DNA of 64,000 bases from contig NC_092359.1 of NCBI RefSeq assembly GCF_030848805.1, positions 16,605,102-16,669,101 of the forward strand, given 5' to 3'. The stretch comes from Temnothorax longispinosus. Taxonomy: Eukaryota > Arthropoda > Insecta > Hymenoptera > Formicidae. Of the stretch, positions 52,710 through 63,056 are shown one piece after another; the first letter of the stretch is position 1, and every line of letters starts with the position of its first letter. The position numbers and the translations under genes were made by a program. Below the pieces are notes generated by a model. The model had not been told where the DNA came from, ran no database searches, and was given only the letters and a program-made list of their open reading frames with translations.

Positions 52710-52819
52710 CCCAGATAGCAAGCACTCGTCATTTTGACGTTAATTGACGTCAAAAGTCTGTCATTTTGACGTCTTTTGACGTCAATTGACGTCAAAATGA
52801 CGAGTACTTGCTACCTGGG
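52710..52819. mobile_element. Foldback element packed with TGACGTCA motifs
   Basis: The left arm starts CCCAGATAGCAAGCACTCGT and the right arm, reverse complement, starts CCCAGGTAGCAAGTACTCGT. Both continue into repeats of TTTTGACGT. The arms pair over about 47 of 110 bases. TGACGTCA occurs three times and TGACGT-type cores five times. TGACGTCA is the consensus CREB/ATF site. No coding capacity and no clear target-site duplication. Confidence 0.8.
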
Positions 52820-53200
52820 TTACTTCTTCTTGCTTGATGTCTGTCTATTTCGGATAAGAGGATCGTGCGAAATATCTGCTTCTAATAAAAAAGATAGCTG
52901 CCACCCTGGCACACCTGCGATCGATCGCACGGAATGACAATCGGTCGGTCGTCGCGGCTGCTGAACGCGAATAGTTGAATGATCGTTCGAGCATCGACGA
53001 GCTACGATCGCCCGATCCGTACAGTGTCGCGTCTCGAGGAGCAATGCGCCGGAAACTATTATACGTCGCGTCTGAGCGGCTCGAGTCTCGCTAACATAAA
53101 CAAGGTGTGACCGCGTAAGTACAAACAATGCGCGAGCGCGGCCTAGAGGTTTTTTTCCCTTTTTTAATGGCTCCAGTGACGTCAGCGCTGCGTAGTCCCC
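52820..53200. other. CpG-rich stretch, possible promoter region
   Basis: Dense CG (for example GTCGGTCGTCGCGGCTGC near 52940). A 102-codon minus-strand frame (52820-53128) is Arg/Ser-rich with no domain. The direction of any transcript cannot be set. Confidence 0.25.
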
Positions 53201-54145
53201 ACGAGCAAGTCTTTGACCTGCATATATATATAAGTCATATAATTCATATATTTATATTAATTCCTGTAACGTAATAGAACTATAATTGGAAGGTAGTTTA
53301 TAGTTCCAGAATAAAAAAAAATGAGAAAAACTTGCAGAAACCCATAAGCATGATTAGTCACACGAACAAGAACCATCGATTTATCATCGCCGCGAAATAT
53401 CTAAGAGCTTTTTAGCACACGGAAAAATGTAATAGCGAATTCGGTTGAATACACTTGTTCGCACTGGTGCACATTAAAACCGTTGTATACAAATCAATGT
53501 AAATATGTGCGTTTAATATAAATATATGTATATAAAACGGTTTAAACCGTAAAATTCTCAATATTTTTACAGCACTTTATTGTGCCGTTTGAAAAAATAT
53601 GTATTTTATCATTCGAGATATTTGCATTTTACTTTACACTCCGATTAGATGAGGGCATAAAGGCTTTGATATGCACTTAATGCGTCCAGACGAATTCGCT
53701 ATAAAATTAATCTTCAACGTTATGTAACTTTAAAGTCGACACGCATTCATATTAATATCTATATTTTTAAGTCTTATTTAATTTTTTCATCACAACTTAG
53801 CGTCTGGTAAGTATCTTATTTTAAGTTACAAACCATTTTTTATTATAAAAAATTAAAAAATCGCAAATTAATTGTTATTTTCATCCGAAGTTAGTGTTTC
53901 ACGTTATATAATTTTTTTTAAATAAGAGAAAAATTGGGTTGAGAGAGTTAAATGATAAACGAACCAATCAATTCCAGCCGAGAATTTAAAAATGCTGATC
54001 TTACGTTTTCGGCAATACACGTAATTGGCTGATTAGTTTACTACTTAAATCTTACAGCTTATGTTCTTCCATGTACCACCGTTTTAATGCGCACTACAAA
54101 CTAAATACTAATTGAATTTGTTATCCTTCAAACTAAAATCAATTA
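53201..54145. other. AT-rich non-coding stretch
   Basis: The only distinct feature is a short perfect palindrome, ACGGTTTAAACCGT, near 53538. No gene was recognised. Confidence 0.45.
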
Positions 54146-54149
54146 TTAA

Positions 54150-55085
54150 CCCTAGAGAGCACTTCTGGGGTAATACGTTACCCCACGCGAAATTCAAATT
54201 ACGCCCCTGACTTAGGAAGGTTAGTTTTCATACCGAGACCCTAACCATAATTCAGTTTAGTCATCCGGCAGTCGACCTCCGTCATTCAGCGAGTGCGTTA
54301 GATCCGTGCAGCAGCTGAAAACCGATAAAGAAAATCGTTTGGGGTAACATATTACCCCCTTTGGCCGTTTACGCTCGACATTTACCACAGTAAAGTATAT
54401 TTCAGTTTTTTTGTGAAAATCGGTAACGAAAAATTATACACTTTATAGCACTCCCCGGAAAATTCTACCCCTGTTTCATATATAATTGTTTAAGATTCGG
54501 TCAATTATTTCATTTTTGCTGTTCTTGCACAGCAACTGATTAAAACTTTGTAAAGTTTTTGTGGGGTTAATTTTACTGTTTCCATATACTTTTATAACTT
54601 TTGACTACCTTTCAAATAAATAATAATCGACAGAATCTGTTTTACTTTCCATTTCTTGCGATTTTTCCCATCCGACAGTTTTTCATCATTTCCTCTACTT
54701 CAGACGTTCAAAGAAATATGTTTTTTTTTAGAAACGAAAAAATCGCTTACATGTCCTTGAAGGTTGTCTATTCGTCTTCAAAATCCGTTGGAATTTTTCA
54801 AATCGGTGAATTTTATGAAAAACTACAGCATTTTTTATAAAAATAGTCATTTCAGCCCAATTTATTTTGATTCTTTTTTTTGTTTTTCGAAATTTTTTAA
54901 CGGTTTTCTTTTTACTACCGCAAATTGATGACTACTATCGTCTTCCCTATTAGAAAACAAACAAAATTATCTATTAAAAAGTCTAACAACAAATAGAAAC
55001 ATTATACACGCGGTACAAGTTTGGGGTAATTCATTACCCCGTTTGGCCTTTCACGTATGAGAAAATTAAGGGATGCTCTCTAGGG
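54150..55085. mobile_element. Non-autonomous piggyBac-type transposon
   Basis: TTAA (54146-54149) is followed by CCCTAGAGAGCA. The far end is TGCTCTCTAGGG followed by TTAA (55086-55089). The 12-base ends are perfect inverted repeats with a duplicated TTAA, the signature of the piggyBac superfamily. Subterminal 18-base palindromes of the form GGGGTAA..TTACCCC lie at 54167-54184, 54341-54358 and 55023-55040. The 936-base length and the absence of a transposase reading frame make it non-autonomous. A 79-codon plus-strand frame inside (54601-54840) shows no transposase similarity that I can see. A CTACCCCTGTTTCATATATAA block (about 54463) is shared with the element at 46394-46965. Confidence 0.88.
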
Positions 55086-55089
55086 TTAA

Positions 55090-55691
55090 AAATATATCGA
55101 TACGCATTCCCTTTTTACACTCAAAACATCCGATCTGCATGTTGCTCCGGCGTATAATGGAATCGAAAACGACGGATAAATTGCAAAAAGCGAAAGGTAC
55201 AAGAGACGCGACGCGAAATATATAACCCCGGATGTCATCGAGGCGTCATTAAAGGATTAATCGTCGTCTGTGAACGTTATGAAGTAACGATTTGTAATTC
55301 CCATCCCCCGCGATTTGTTACCTCGAGGGAATAAAACCGCGCGAGATATATTACCTTCGAGAAACAGGCGGCGCCTCGTCGCCCCGAAACGCGACTCCTC
55401 TCTGTCGCGAGAATTAATCAACCGACGATAATTAAAGGTTGCCCGACGTCGGCGTTTTCCCCCAATATGTATTTATCGTGCCGCGCTTCAAGGAGCAATA
55501 CCGTGATAGATTCGAGTCTCGCTGCGCGAACAACAACACGGCAACCGACGACCTTGCGTATACACCGTAACGTTGTACGCGTTCGAAATACTTATAGAAG
55601 ATAGCTATACGAAATATCTAACAATATAATATACAATATATATGTATAATTATACATATATAATACAATAAACACCGAATATGCTGATATA
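55090..55691. other. Non-coding stretch
   Basis: 55190-55560 is CpG-rich with no open frame of note. The remainder is AT-rich with TATA runs. Nothing was assigned. Confidence 0.4.
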
Positions 55692-55820
55692 TACACAGTA
55701 AAAAATTTAATGTCCCAGAAAGTCCACTCTAAATTTTGTGTTAAAATAACACAATGCATGAGTTATTTTAACACAAAATTTAGAGTGGACTTTCTGGGAC
55801 ATTAAATTTTTTACAGTGTA
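55692..55820. mobile_element. Near-perfect palindromic TA-flanked MITE
   Basis: The arms at about 55692-55750 and 55763-55820 are reverse complements with about one mismatch (TACACAGTAAAAAATTT against TACACTGTAAAAAATTT). The loop is about 12 bases around CAATGCATG. TA borders both ends. Its ends and the TCCACTC, TTTTGTGTTAA and CACAATGCATG blocks are shared with 61794-62287, so the two belong to one family. Non-coding; Tc1/mariner-type by TA target. Confidence 0.88.
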
Positions 55821-56470
55821 CGTATTAAATTTTGATAGATTACTATTATCATGCCTTCTGATTCGAGCTTTGTTTTGTGAATTCGTTGGTCTAAAACAGA
55901 GGTTGACAACATTTTTTCGTAAAGAACCAAATAGTAAATATTTTAGCTTCGCAAATTAAGAGATAAAATTAAAGATCAAGCAGAGAGTACCTATACAGTG
56001 TCTTGCGTCAAGTGTATGCGCGAAGCAAAGGCACATTGATTATCTTCATGTAGTGCACAGTCGAACTACAATAGTTAAACGCAAGCAATTTAAGATTTAT
56101 CGTTCGGCTATAACGGATAAATCGATGCGTTTCTAGGTGGGCTCAATCGATTTGTTGGTGTCAAATTGTATGTAATAAAACTGTTTACTTTACTTTTGCT
56201 CTGTGTGTCTTCTAATTAAGCTGAGATATTCCAGTTCAAAGTAGCTTAATTACGATCATATGATTCTTTAAGTAAATACGTAACTTTTTTAAGATATAAT
56301 TAAGATTTTGCATACTCACAATAAGAGATTTGTTGTTTAAAACAAAATGTCACAGTCTTTTATATATAATTTAGTTCATTCTGAATTTTTATTTTACTCT
56401 TTTAATTTATATATCTAATTTATTGAATCACATCAAATATATGATAAAAAAAATTAAATACACGATTACA
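55821..56470. other. AT-rich non-coding stretch
   Basis: Nothing was recognised. It lies downstream of the candidate minus-strand terminal exon and may contain 3' flank. Confidence 0.4.
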
Positions 56471-56475
56471 GTGAT

Positions 56476-56481
56476 TTTATT
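56476..56481 (-). terminator. AATAAA polyadenylation signal (minus strand)
   Basis: AATAAA lies 84 bases downstream of the stop codon of the candidate terminal exon at 56565-56646. That is a plausible distance, but AATAAA is common in AT-rich DNA. Confidence 0.3.
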
Positions 56482-56564
56482 CTAAATAAATTTGATTATA
56501 CAAAACATTACAGACGTATTTTCAAAATATCTATTTGATAACGTCTGTCTCGTATCTTTTTCAT

Positions 56565-56646
56565 TTACGTGCGTCGGAAACATCTACACGTTGACTTTTT
56601 ATTAGAATATTTCTGTCCATTGATCTTAAAGTGTGTGGTCGCTATT
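56565..56646 (-). CDS. Candidate terminal exon, basic Cys-X-Cys tail (unrecognised)
   Basis: On the minus strand TATATAAATGCAG forms an acceptor. The exon enters with one base, then 26 codons, then TAA. It starts IATTHFKING and ends STCRCFRRT, basic and with a Cys-Arg-Cys motif. The entry phase matches the exit phase of the exon at 57327-57454 (two bases left over), which would join through a Glu codon. Its ACACACTTTAAGATCAATG start resembles the beginning of that exon (ACC AAG CAC TTC AAA), suggesting duplication. I do not know the family. The Cys-X-Cys end is seen in many small secreted cysteine-rich peptides, but a signal peptide exon was not found. Confidence 0.3.
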
Positions 56647-56937
56647 CTGCATTTATATAAAAAATATTTAAACAAATTAATTAATTGGTACAATATTTGA
56701 AATGTTACAGTTATGCACACTACACAATTATAAAGACAAATACTCATTCCTAAATTTAAATAGTCATCAAATTACATCAATGCATAATTCTATACTCGTA
56801 TTATAGTAATTCGTTTATGTTTTTTTATATGTTAAAATAATTTTTTAATTAATTTAAATTTATTGTTATTGTTGGAAAGAGAAACATAATGTTGTATAGA
56901 ATAAATTGCATAATGTTAAAAGCAAAGCGAAAATTAC

Positions 56938-57008
56938 TCATCAATGGCACCTCCTTCTCTTGATTTAAGTGATGTCTCCAGTTCCTTAAATGTAGATAAT
57001 GTCCGACT
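56938..57008 (-). CDS. Candidate exon copy ending in GGAID-(E), diverged paralogue
   Basis: The sequence aligns with the 3' half of the exon at 57327-57454. An ATAACAG acceptor corresponds to ACGTCAG in the other copy, and TTGATGA|GT donors are identical. It gives 23 codons plus two bases, ending SREGGAID, against EEAGALD in the paralogue. A TAA just upstream in this frame blocks extension to the longer exon form, so this copy may be a decayed duplicate or an alternative short exon. Acceptor strength is modest. Confidence 0.22.
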
Positions 57009-57326
57009 CTGTTATTCTGACAGATGATATCGGAAAGCGCAAAAAAGATCATTGATTCTGAAATACTTGGAACCTTTCTGTAGATTCATTTAAATGATTA
57101 AAAATTAAACATGCGATAGCATTTAAAATGTTATACACATAGTTATACACATTATTAAATTATTGAGTAAAAGTATAATTTTTGTGGTGTGATTAAAAAA
57201 TAAAAAAATTAGAGAATAGTTATTTAAAATATTTCAATTATAAATTATCTTCGTGCAAAAAAAAAATAATAACTATAGAGCATATCATTACATTGTACAT
57301 ACAATATATATGAACAAAACGAATAC

Positions 57327-57454
57327 TCATCAAGTGCGCCTGCTTCCTCTGTCGTTTGTTCAAATGATGGAGAGGGTAAACCAGGTACTTCTTGAGTCTG
57401 ACGTTCTGCAGAGAGATTCATAATATAACCCGTTAAACTTTTGAAGTGCTTGGT
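57327..57454 (-). CDS. Candidate internal exon, acidic, FEQTTEEAGALD (unrecognised)
   Basis: An AATCATTTCAATACAG acceptor leads into 42 open codons plus two bases (GA), then a GTATTC donor, giving a 128-base exon. The product starts TKHFKSLTGY and ends SFEQTTEEAGALD. The last third is acidic. Two diverged copies of the same stretch lie on either side (57591-57662 and 56938-57008), and the exit phase fits the terminal exon at 56565-56646. No start codon or signal peptide exon was found upstream; the region at 57700-58330 is repeat-rich. The protein is unrecognised. It could also be a decayed repeat with chance splice sites. Confidence 0.3.
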
Positions 57455-57590
57455 CTGTATTGAAATGATTAAAAATAGAAATAAATAAGTAATTATTTAA
57501 AATATCACAGTTTTTTAAGGAATATTTGTGCAGATAAGTCAATATTTAACTTGTTGGATATCATTACATTGTAAAATATGAGCAAAATGA

Positions 57591-57662
57591 ATTAAGTGTG
57601 CCTGTTTCTTCCGTCGTTTGTTCAAATTGAAAGGCCAAACCAAATGATTTTTGACTTACATT
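57591..57662 (-). pseudogene. Degenerate third copy of the acidic exon
   Basis: 24 codons in frame end FEQTTEETGTLN, close to FEQTTEEAGALD in the copy at 57327-57454. Some changes are synonymous (ACA to ACG, GAG to GAA) and others are not (two GCA to ACA). The GATGAGT donor is lost and no clear acceptor precedes it, so it is probably not spliced. The downstream flank (TCATAT, TTACAATGTAATGATAT) is also homologous, showing a tandem duplication of exon plus intron. Confidence 0.4.
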
Positions 57663-57762
57663 TCTCAAAAATTCAAAATTTTGTATAAAGAAAGAACCTT
57701 TTTCCCGATTATCGCCAAATTCAATACCAACCTTCTTTTAATGATACTCTATATAAAACCCT

Positions 57763-58198
57763 CTAAGTTAGAATATCATGAGATAGTATACCAACCAAAT
57801 TTAGTTGTTCTAATTTGAAAACTGTGAGAATAGAATAATAATATCACAAATTAAATTGATCATCAAATTCTAAACGCAATTGATGCTAATAAACATTCTT
57901 TCCCAGCAGACCTTTTCCCCTCGCTTCGACACCTTCCCAAAACCCTCTACGGGCTAATTTATTAGACAGTAGACGATATCCTATATATATATAGGATGTA
58001 TGTATGTATGTATGTAAGTCCGCTATGCAAATCTACAGTTTTCAAATTAGAACAATTAAATTTGGTATACTATCTCATGATACTCGAACTTTAGACCGTA
58101 GACGTATTTTGAGAACCGCATCATTACCGATTTTTTGGGAAACCGGTTCCAAATTTGGTTGTTCCAATTAGAAAACTGTAGATTTGCATAGCGGACAA
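57763..58198. repeat. Cluster of three related 60-base repeats, one inverted
   Basis: 57763-57827 and 58034-58095 are inverted copies sharing ACAGTTTTCAAATTAGAACA and ATACTATCTCATGATA. 58149-58198 is a further copy, oriented like 57763-57827, with ACAGTTTTCTAATTGGAACA and GATTTGCATAGCGGAC. Short CATAC/GTATG arrays lie beside them (57994-58016, 58197-58212). This is typical of degraded transposon tails. The 91-codon minus-strand frame at 58056-58331 comes largely from this repeat. Confidence 0.7.
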
Positions 58199-58339
58199 AC
58201 ATACATACATTCATTTTTATAATGCGTGCAACAAAATAATATCTGTCTTCTACCATCGGAGGAGCCATGTTCCTTTTCGCATCCCGGACCAGTTTCTGAT
58301 TGGTTAAAGAAAATGCTAAACTACTGCGCATCCTTGGAC

Positions 58340-61300
58340 TTGCTACACCTGTCTTCTTACATCATGATCGCACTTGCATTAATTTAATTTTCGGGGAAAA
58401 TAACACACGTGTTTGACAGGAAATAAATAAATACACATGCACGATTAAGTTTATGTATATCAATTTTATTTAAACAATATCTGTTTTATTTGATATAATA
58501 CAATATGTACCATTCGTCTGCACGCAAGCTCGCACGACGTTCGCAATAATTTTCTACGCATTCTAACTTCTAGCACAAAAATACGAGCATAATTTCAAGT
58601 CACCTATACACGATCTCACACACTTACATACGCACATACGCACATATGCACATATACGCACGCGCATTCTCTCCCTTTCTCATTCTCTCCTCATCCTCGC
58701 TTTCGATTCTCTTCTTCAAGATAATTCTCTTGTTCTTTATGTAAGATAAGTTCTCTAGGAAAAATGTGTCATTCGCCAGACCTTTTGACAATCCAAGTTA
58801 TTCTTCTCCTGACTAACATGACTTTTTTCCTTAAACACGTAGCTGTCCACTTCATCACGCGATCGATTTTCAAACGTCATTACCATTCGCGAGCGAATCG
58901 ATGGTGCGATAAATTAAATTTAATCTTTGCTTAGGAGTACGAACCTCAATTATACATCGTGATACACATCGTGGTATGTAAAAAATATAACAAAAAAATA
59001 AGTTACTATTACAGATACATGAAATATGAAATCATTAAAAATTCCACAAATAATTCTGCATAAATCCTGCACCAATCCTGCATTCCCAAGTTAGGGAATT
59101 CTTTTTACATCTCTCATTGTGAATCGTTAATTATAAAAAGTTATCCTTGCAAATATAGGAAAAATGTAGGAAAAAGACTGAAAGACGCAGTCGGTATCTG
59201 ATTGCACGATTCAAGAGCAAATAATTTCTTTTACTTAGACTGAACACTCGAGAATTTTGTTGCAAAAAAATGTATCTCTTGGAGAGCAAGAATCTTTTAC
59301 TCTCGCCGATATTACAACCATCCATTCGCACGCGGTCACGCTCATTTCTTGTAGACTAGATAAAGCTGAATATGTGATTGGATGATAAGGTATGCGCGTG
59401 CACGGAGCTGCAATCGTTCACGCTTCTTCTCGTCTTATTCGATGCATTTGCGCGACAATCTAAAAATATATCCACAATTCTCGTTCTCGCAATTACTTTC
59501 TCGGCTTAACTTCCGACGGTACAGGGTATGCGTACTGGATTCTATTGTAAATATCGACAGCATGGCGCGCACACGTGCTTAAATGTGTTGAACTAATTCA
59601 AGCTTCAACTGAGACGTACAATTTCTGCTGCGATATATATTTTTAAGAAGTTTCGTCTTCTACAATCAAATGTGACGAATTTTATTTTATATAATTTAAA
59701 ATAAGTAAATTATTATATTTTCATGTACAATATAACGTAACAAATTAATAGCTAACAAGCTAACAGGTGTGCGCGACGTTAAAATCATATGGAATTTCTG
59801 GTTTCGTCGGCGATATAAAATTTCGTTCGATTTAATCAATGTTCTAATTCATCAAATCCGTAACGAAAATTGAAAAGACCTAAAGCTTTTAACTGAGATT
59901 TTTCAAGTTATGTGTGACAGATCGTGTAAGTGTCGCATGTGAATTATTCGTATGAAACGAATCCAAAGATTTCTACGCTCGCGATACCTTTTTATCAATT
60001 GAGAAATTTTGATGGTTCTTTACTCGGCACGCTACGCTCCAATTTTAAAGAAAATGAAGAAACGAGAGTTAAAGCCTCTTAAGGGTTTTTAATGCAAAAA
60101 GAGAGAGATGCCACCCACACGTATAAAATCTAAAAATAGTCCAAAAGTTCAGCACACGGCACGCCAAGCTCGGCCGGGAAAGTCTAATTCTCGAGACTAA
60201 AAATACCTTACGTTGAAAAAAGTAAGCTGAATAGGCAAAATGTGGTGAGGCGAGCGAGCCACTTTCTCCCCTTAAAACGATTCAATTAAATTGTAGAATA
60301 ACTCGACTAAAAAAAATCGAAGATTATCTTCGACTTTTTGCGCGCGTTTCGAAAACGAACAGATTAACATCTTTGAGATACAATCGTTTCGGAAGCCTTT
60401 CTTCGTTGCTTTCTTTCCCATCGCTTGAAATAAGATAATGTTCCTCCGTATGACGTTATATACACAAGTAATGAGCTTATATGTATAGGATAAAAACGAT
60501 CGTTATTAAGCTCGAGCGGCTGTAGCACGCGAAAAACTGTCAAGGGTCCACATGGGAGTGTTACAAAAGCTTGGGACTTTAATCTTTCTCGGCGAGAAAC
60601 GTTGTAGTACGATGTACATAGTATTGGGAGATGGAAGAAGAACGTAACGGGCGGCGATAAATTTCCGTGAGGATAATTCAAAATCGCTTTGACACTTGAT
60701 ACACACCTCGCTCTCTCTAACGACGATGTCGATGCAAAGTAAGAAGGCGACGCTAATATCGCGTGTACAAATATTTCTCAGACTTTACACTGTATAATAC
60801 ATACGCGTTACATGAAACGCGCGTTTGTCATCACGTTTCCATTTTATTCGTTTCTCAAAGATCCTTGCGAGACTCGCGTCGAAGAGATTTAAATCGTTCC
60901 ATCGACCTGCAGATTTTTATCAAATAGTTTGTGTGCCTTACGCTTACGCTCGAATAAAAATAAATATCTTCGATTGTGTTCCTAGAAAAATCGTCGCGAG
61001 CTATGTATAATATACACAATCACATGTATACTTATTCAGTTAGATTATTAAGTATTCTTATTATACGCCCGTCTGTGTTCCCGGTTCTGGGTGTCTGCGT
61101 ATATGTATACGTGTGTATGTATATATATGCGAGAACAGTCTCTCTCTTATTCTGTAAATTCGAACTTTAGTCGTGTCCTGACGCATCGCGATATCTTCCA
61201 GTTCGGTGCGCTCGTGATAAGCATCGTCCGAGTTTCACATACCGGCGGCGCTTAAGAATCCTTAACGGCTAAGATCGGTGACTCGAGTATCCGTAGAAAT

Positions 61301-61793
61301 GGATATATATTTTACATCGTCGTACGCCCTCCAACTTTAAGATCTACATTTTACGATTAAAAGATCTCGAGAAGATCTCACCTCTCGGAAAGATCGCAAA
61401 TGTTCTTCGAGTCTTCGCGGGGAAGGAGAGATCTCTCCTCTTTTACTCCTTTTTCTCTTTCGAAAGAAGAAAATCGAAGGGACTCTGTGGGATCGCGATG
61501 GGAGTACTTGCGATGTTCGTTCGCTCCTACGCGAAACGTCTTACGCGGGAATTAAGGGACAATTAGTACGCGACTGAATCGATCCACGTAATTACAAATT
61601 TCCTTCTAATAGCATTTTATCGATTTATAGTTCTAATAGTCTCTATTATACAGTTAATTACTTTATTCTACTTATTCTGCTTTCGAATATGACTTATTTG
61701 AAAAAATGTATGTTGGAATTTATACACAGTACGCCTTGACTTATCTGACCGAAAGATCGTTCCTCATTCTGTACATACATATACACATACATT
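58340..61793. other. Non-coding stretch
   Basis: About 3.4 kb with only short open frames (up to 105 codons at 60364-60681, minus strand, no domain). Near 58620-58665 there is a degenerate CACATACG repeat. AGATCT-containing short repeats occur at 61338-61380. It could be a long untranslated region of a neighbouring gene, but nothing shows it. Confidence 0.35.
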
Positions 61794-62287
61794 TACAGTA
61801 AAAAAATTTGTGTTAAACGGTCCACTCAAATTTTTGTGTTAATTTAACATAACAACACAATGCATGTGAATATGTCAAATTATGAGACAAATATTATATC
61901 TATAATTTAACACAAAATAAAGAAAAGTTTGATGATATGTGAACGAAAATTTTATGTACAACAAACATCTATATAATGTTAAAGATAAATGAAAAACATG
62001 TTAATTTAACATTTTTGTATGTACAATAGACATCTGTATAATGTTAAATATAAATGAAAAAAAAATTTTTTTTTTACAAAACTACATTATTTTTATGTTA
62101 ATCTTACGATTAAATGTAAAATGTGTTATTTTAACATTTAATTTACTTAAATATGAATTTAACACAAAAAAATTACATAATATAAACAAAATTAGTTAAA
62201 TTAACACATAAGTATGTTACATTTTTAACACAAAAATTTTAACAAGGTTCATTTTTAACAAAAATACACAAAATTTTTTACTGTGTA
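61794..62287. mobile_element. Longer member of the TACACAGTAAAAAATTT MITE family
   Basis: The left end TACAGTAAAAAAATTTGTGT and the right end, reverse complement TACACAGTAAAAAATTTTGTGT, match, with TA at each border. The left part shares GTCCACTC, TTTTGTGTTAA and CACAATGCATG with the 129-base element at 55692. The 494-base interior is AT-rich, with repeated GTTAATTTAACAT-like strings and a partial direct repeat (ACATCTRTATAATGTTAAA near 61967 and 62029). No coding capacity. Confidence 0.8.
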
Positions 62288-62868
62288 GGTATATATATTA
62301 TATATATTATTATATAAAATATGTAACATTATATAATATATATAATTATATATATTATATTATATATAAGATTAATTCAATTATATGTACTAATACATAT
62401 ATGACAGATTTTTCATTGAATTTGGATGATTCTTTGCAAAAAATAACGATAGAAGATTCCTATTTTGTCCTTTAATCTTTTGTGCCAGATAAATAAAGGC
62501 AAGAAGAGTGAATATATGCGACGTATTATACTATTCTATTTTTATATATTATTTAAGCCTTTCTAAGAGAGCCTCTTAAGAGCGACGAACAACGCTAGTC
62601 CCGTCGCGATCCCAAACAATACAAGTATGCGTGATCTTCGTCAAAAAGAGAGGGAGAGAGAGATAAGAAGAGATTGCGGAATATCGATGGTTCGCACGTG
62701 TTATCAGTCGCAGAAATCGATCGGCGCGGTGGGGGAGACCGGCCGTCGTCTCGGGGTCGAAGACGAAGCATATTGTATGTAAAAGATCAATGAAGTAGAG
62801 GAATATTATATTGGCAGTGTTACAGTGTACAACAAACGCGACAGACAGAAAGTCGAAGCCGGGACGTA
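62288..62868. other. AT-rich then mixed non-coding stretch
   Basis: TATA-rich runs lie at 62290-62370 and a short GA run near 62648-62663. No gene was recognised. Confidence 0.4.
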
Positions 62869-63056
62869 CGTTTGAGAGTTTTATCCTCCGAGGGCGAGAC
62901 TCTCGACGGTGATGATATCTAGTCTAGCATAGAATTGAAAGAGCGACTTTCAACGACCGTTCGTTCAAGAGTTTTATCTTTCGAGAGAGTCTCGATGGAG
63001 ATATCCCGTTTGAAAACTTTACTCTCCGAGAGCCGACCTTCGCCCCTCGATGGTAA
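62869..63056. repeat. Three degenerate repeats with GAGTTTTATC..CGAGAG core
   Basis: Units begin near 62869 (CGTTTGAGAGTTTTATCCTC), 62962 (CGTTCAAGAGTTTTATCTTT) and 63007 (CGTTTGAAAACTTTACTCTC). Each is followed by CGAG-rich sequence and a CTCGA(C/T)GG end. Spacing is uneven (about 93 and 45 bases). Confidence 0.6.

Noticed and set aside
54601..54840. 79-codon frame inside the piggyBac-type element as a transposase remnant
   Set aside because: No aspartate-rich catalytic pattern or cysteine-rich C-terminus is visible; it is Phe/Ile-rich as expected of AT-rich non-coding DNA.
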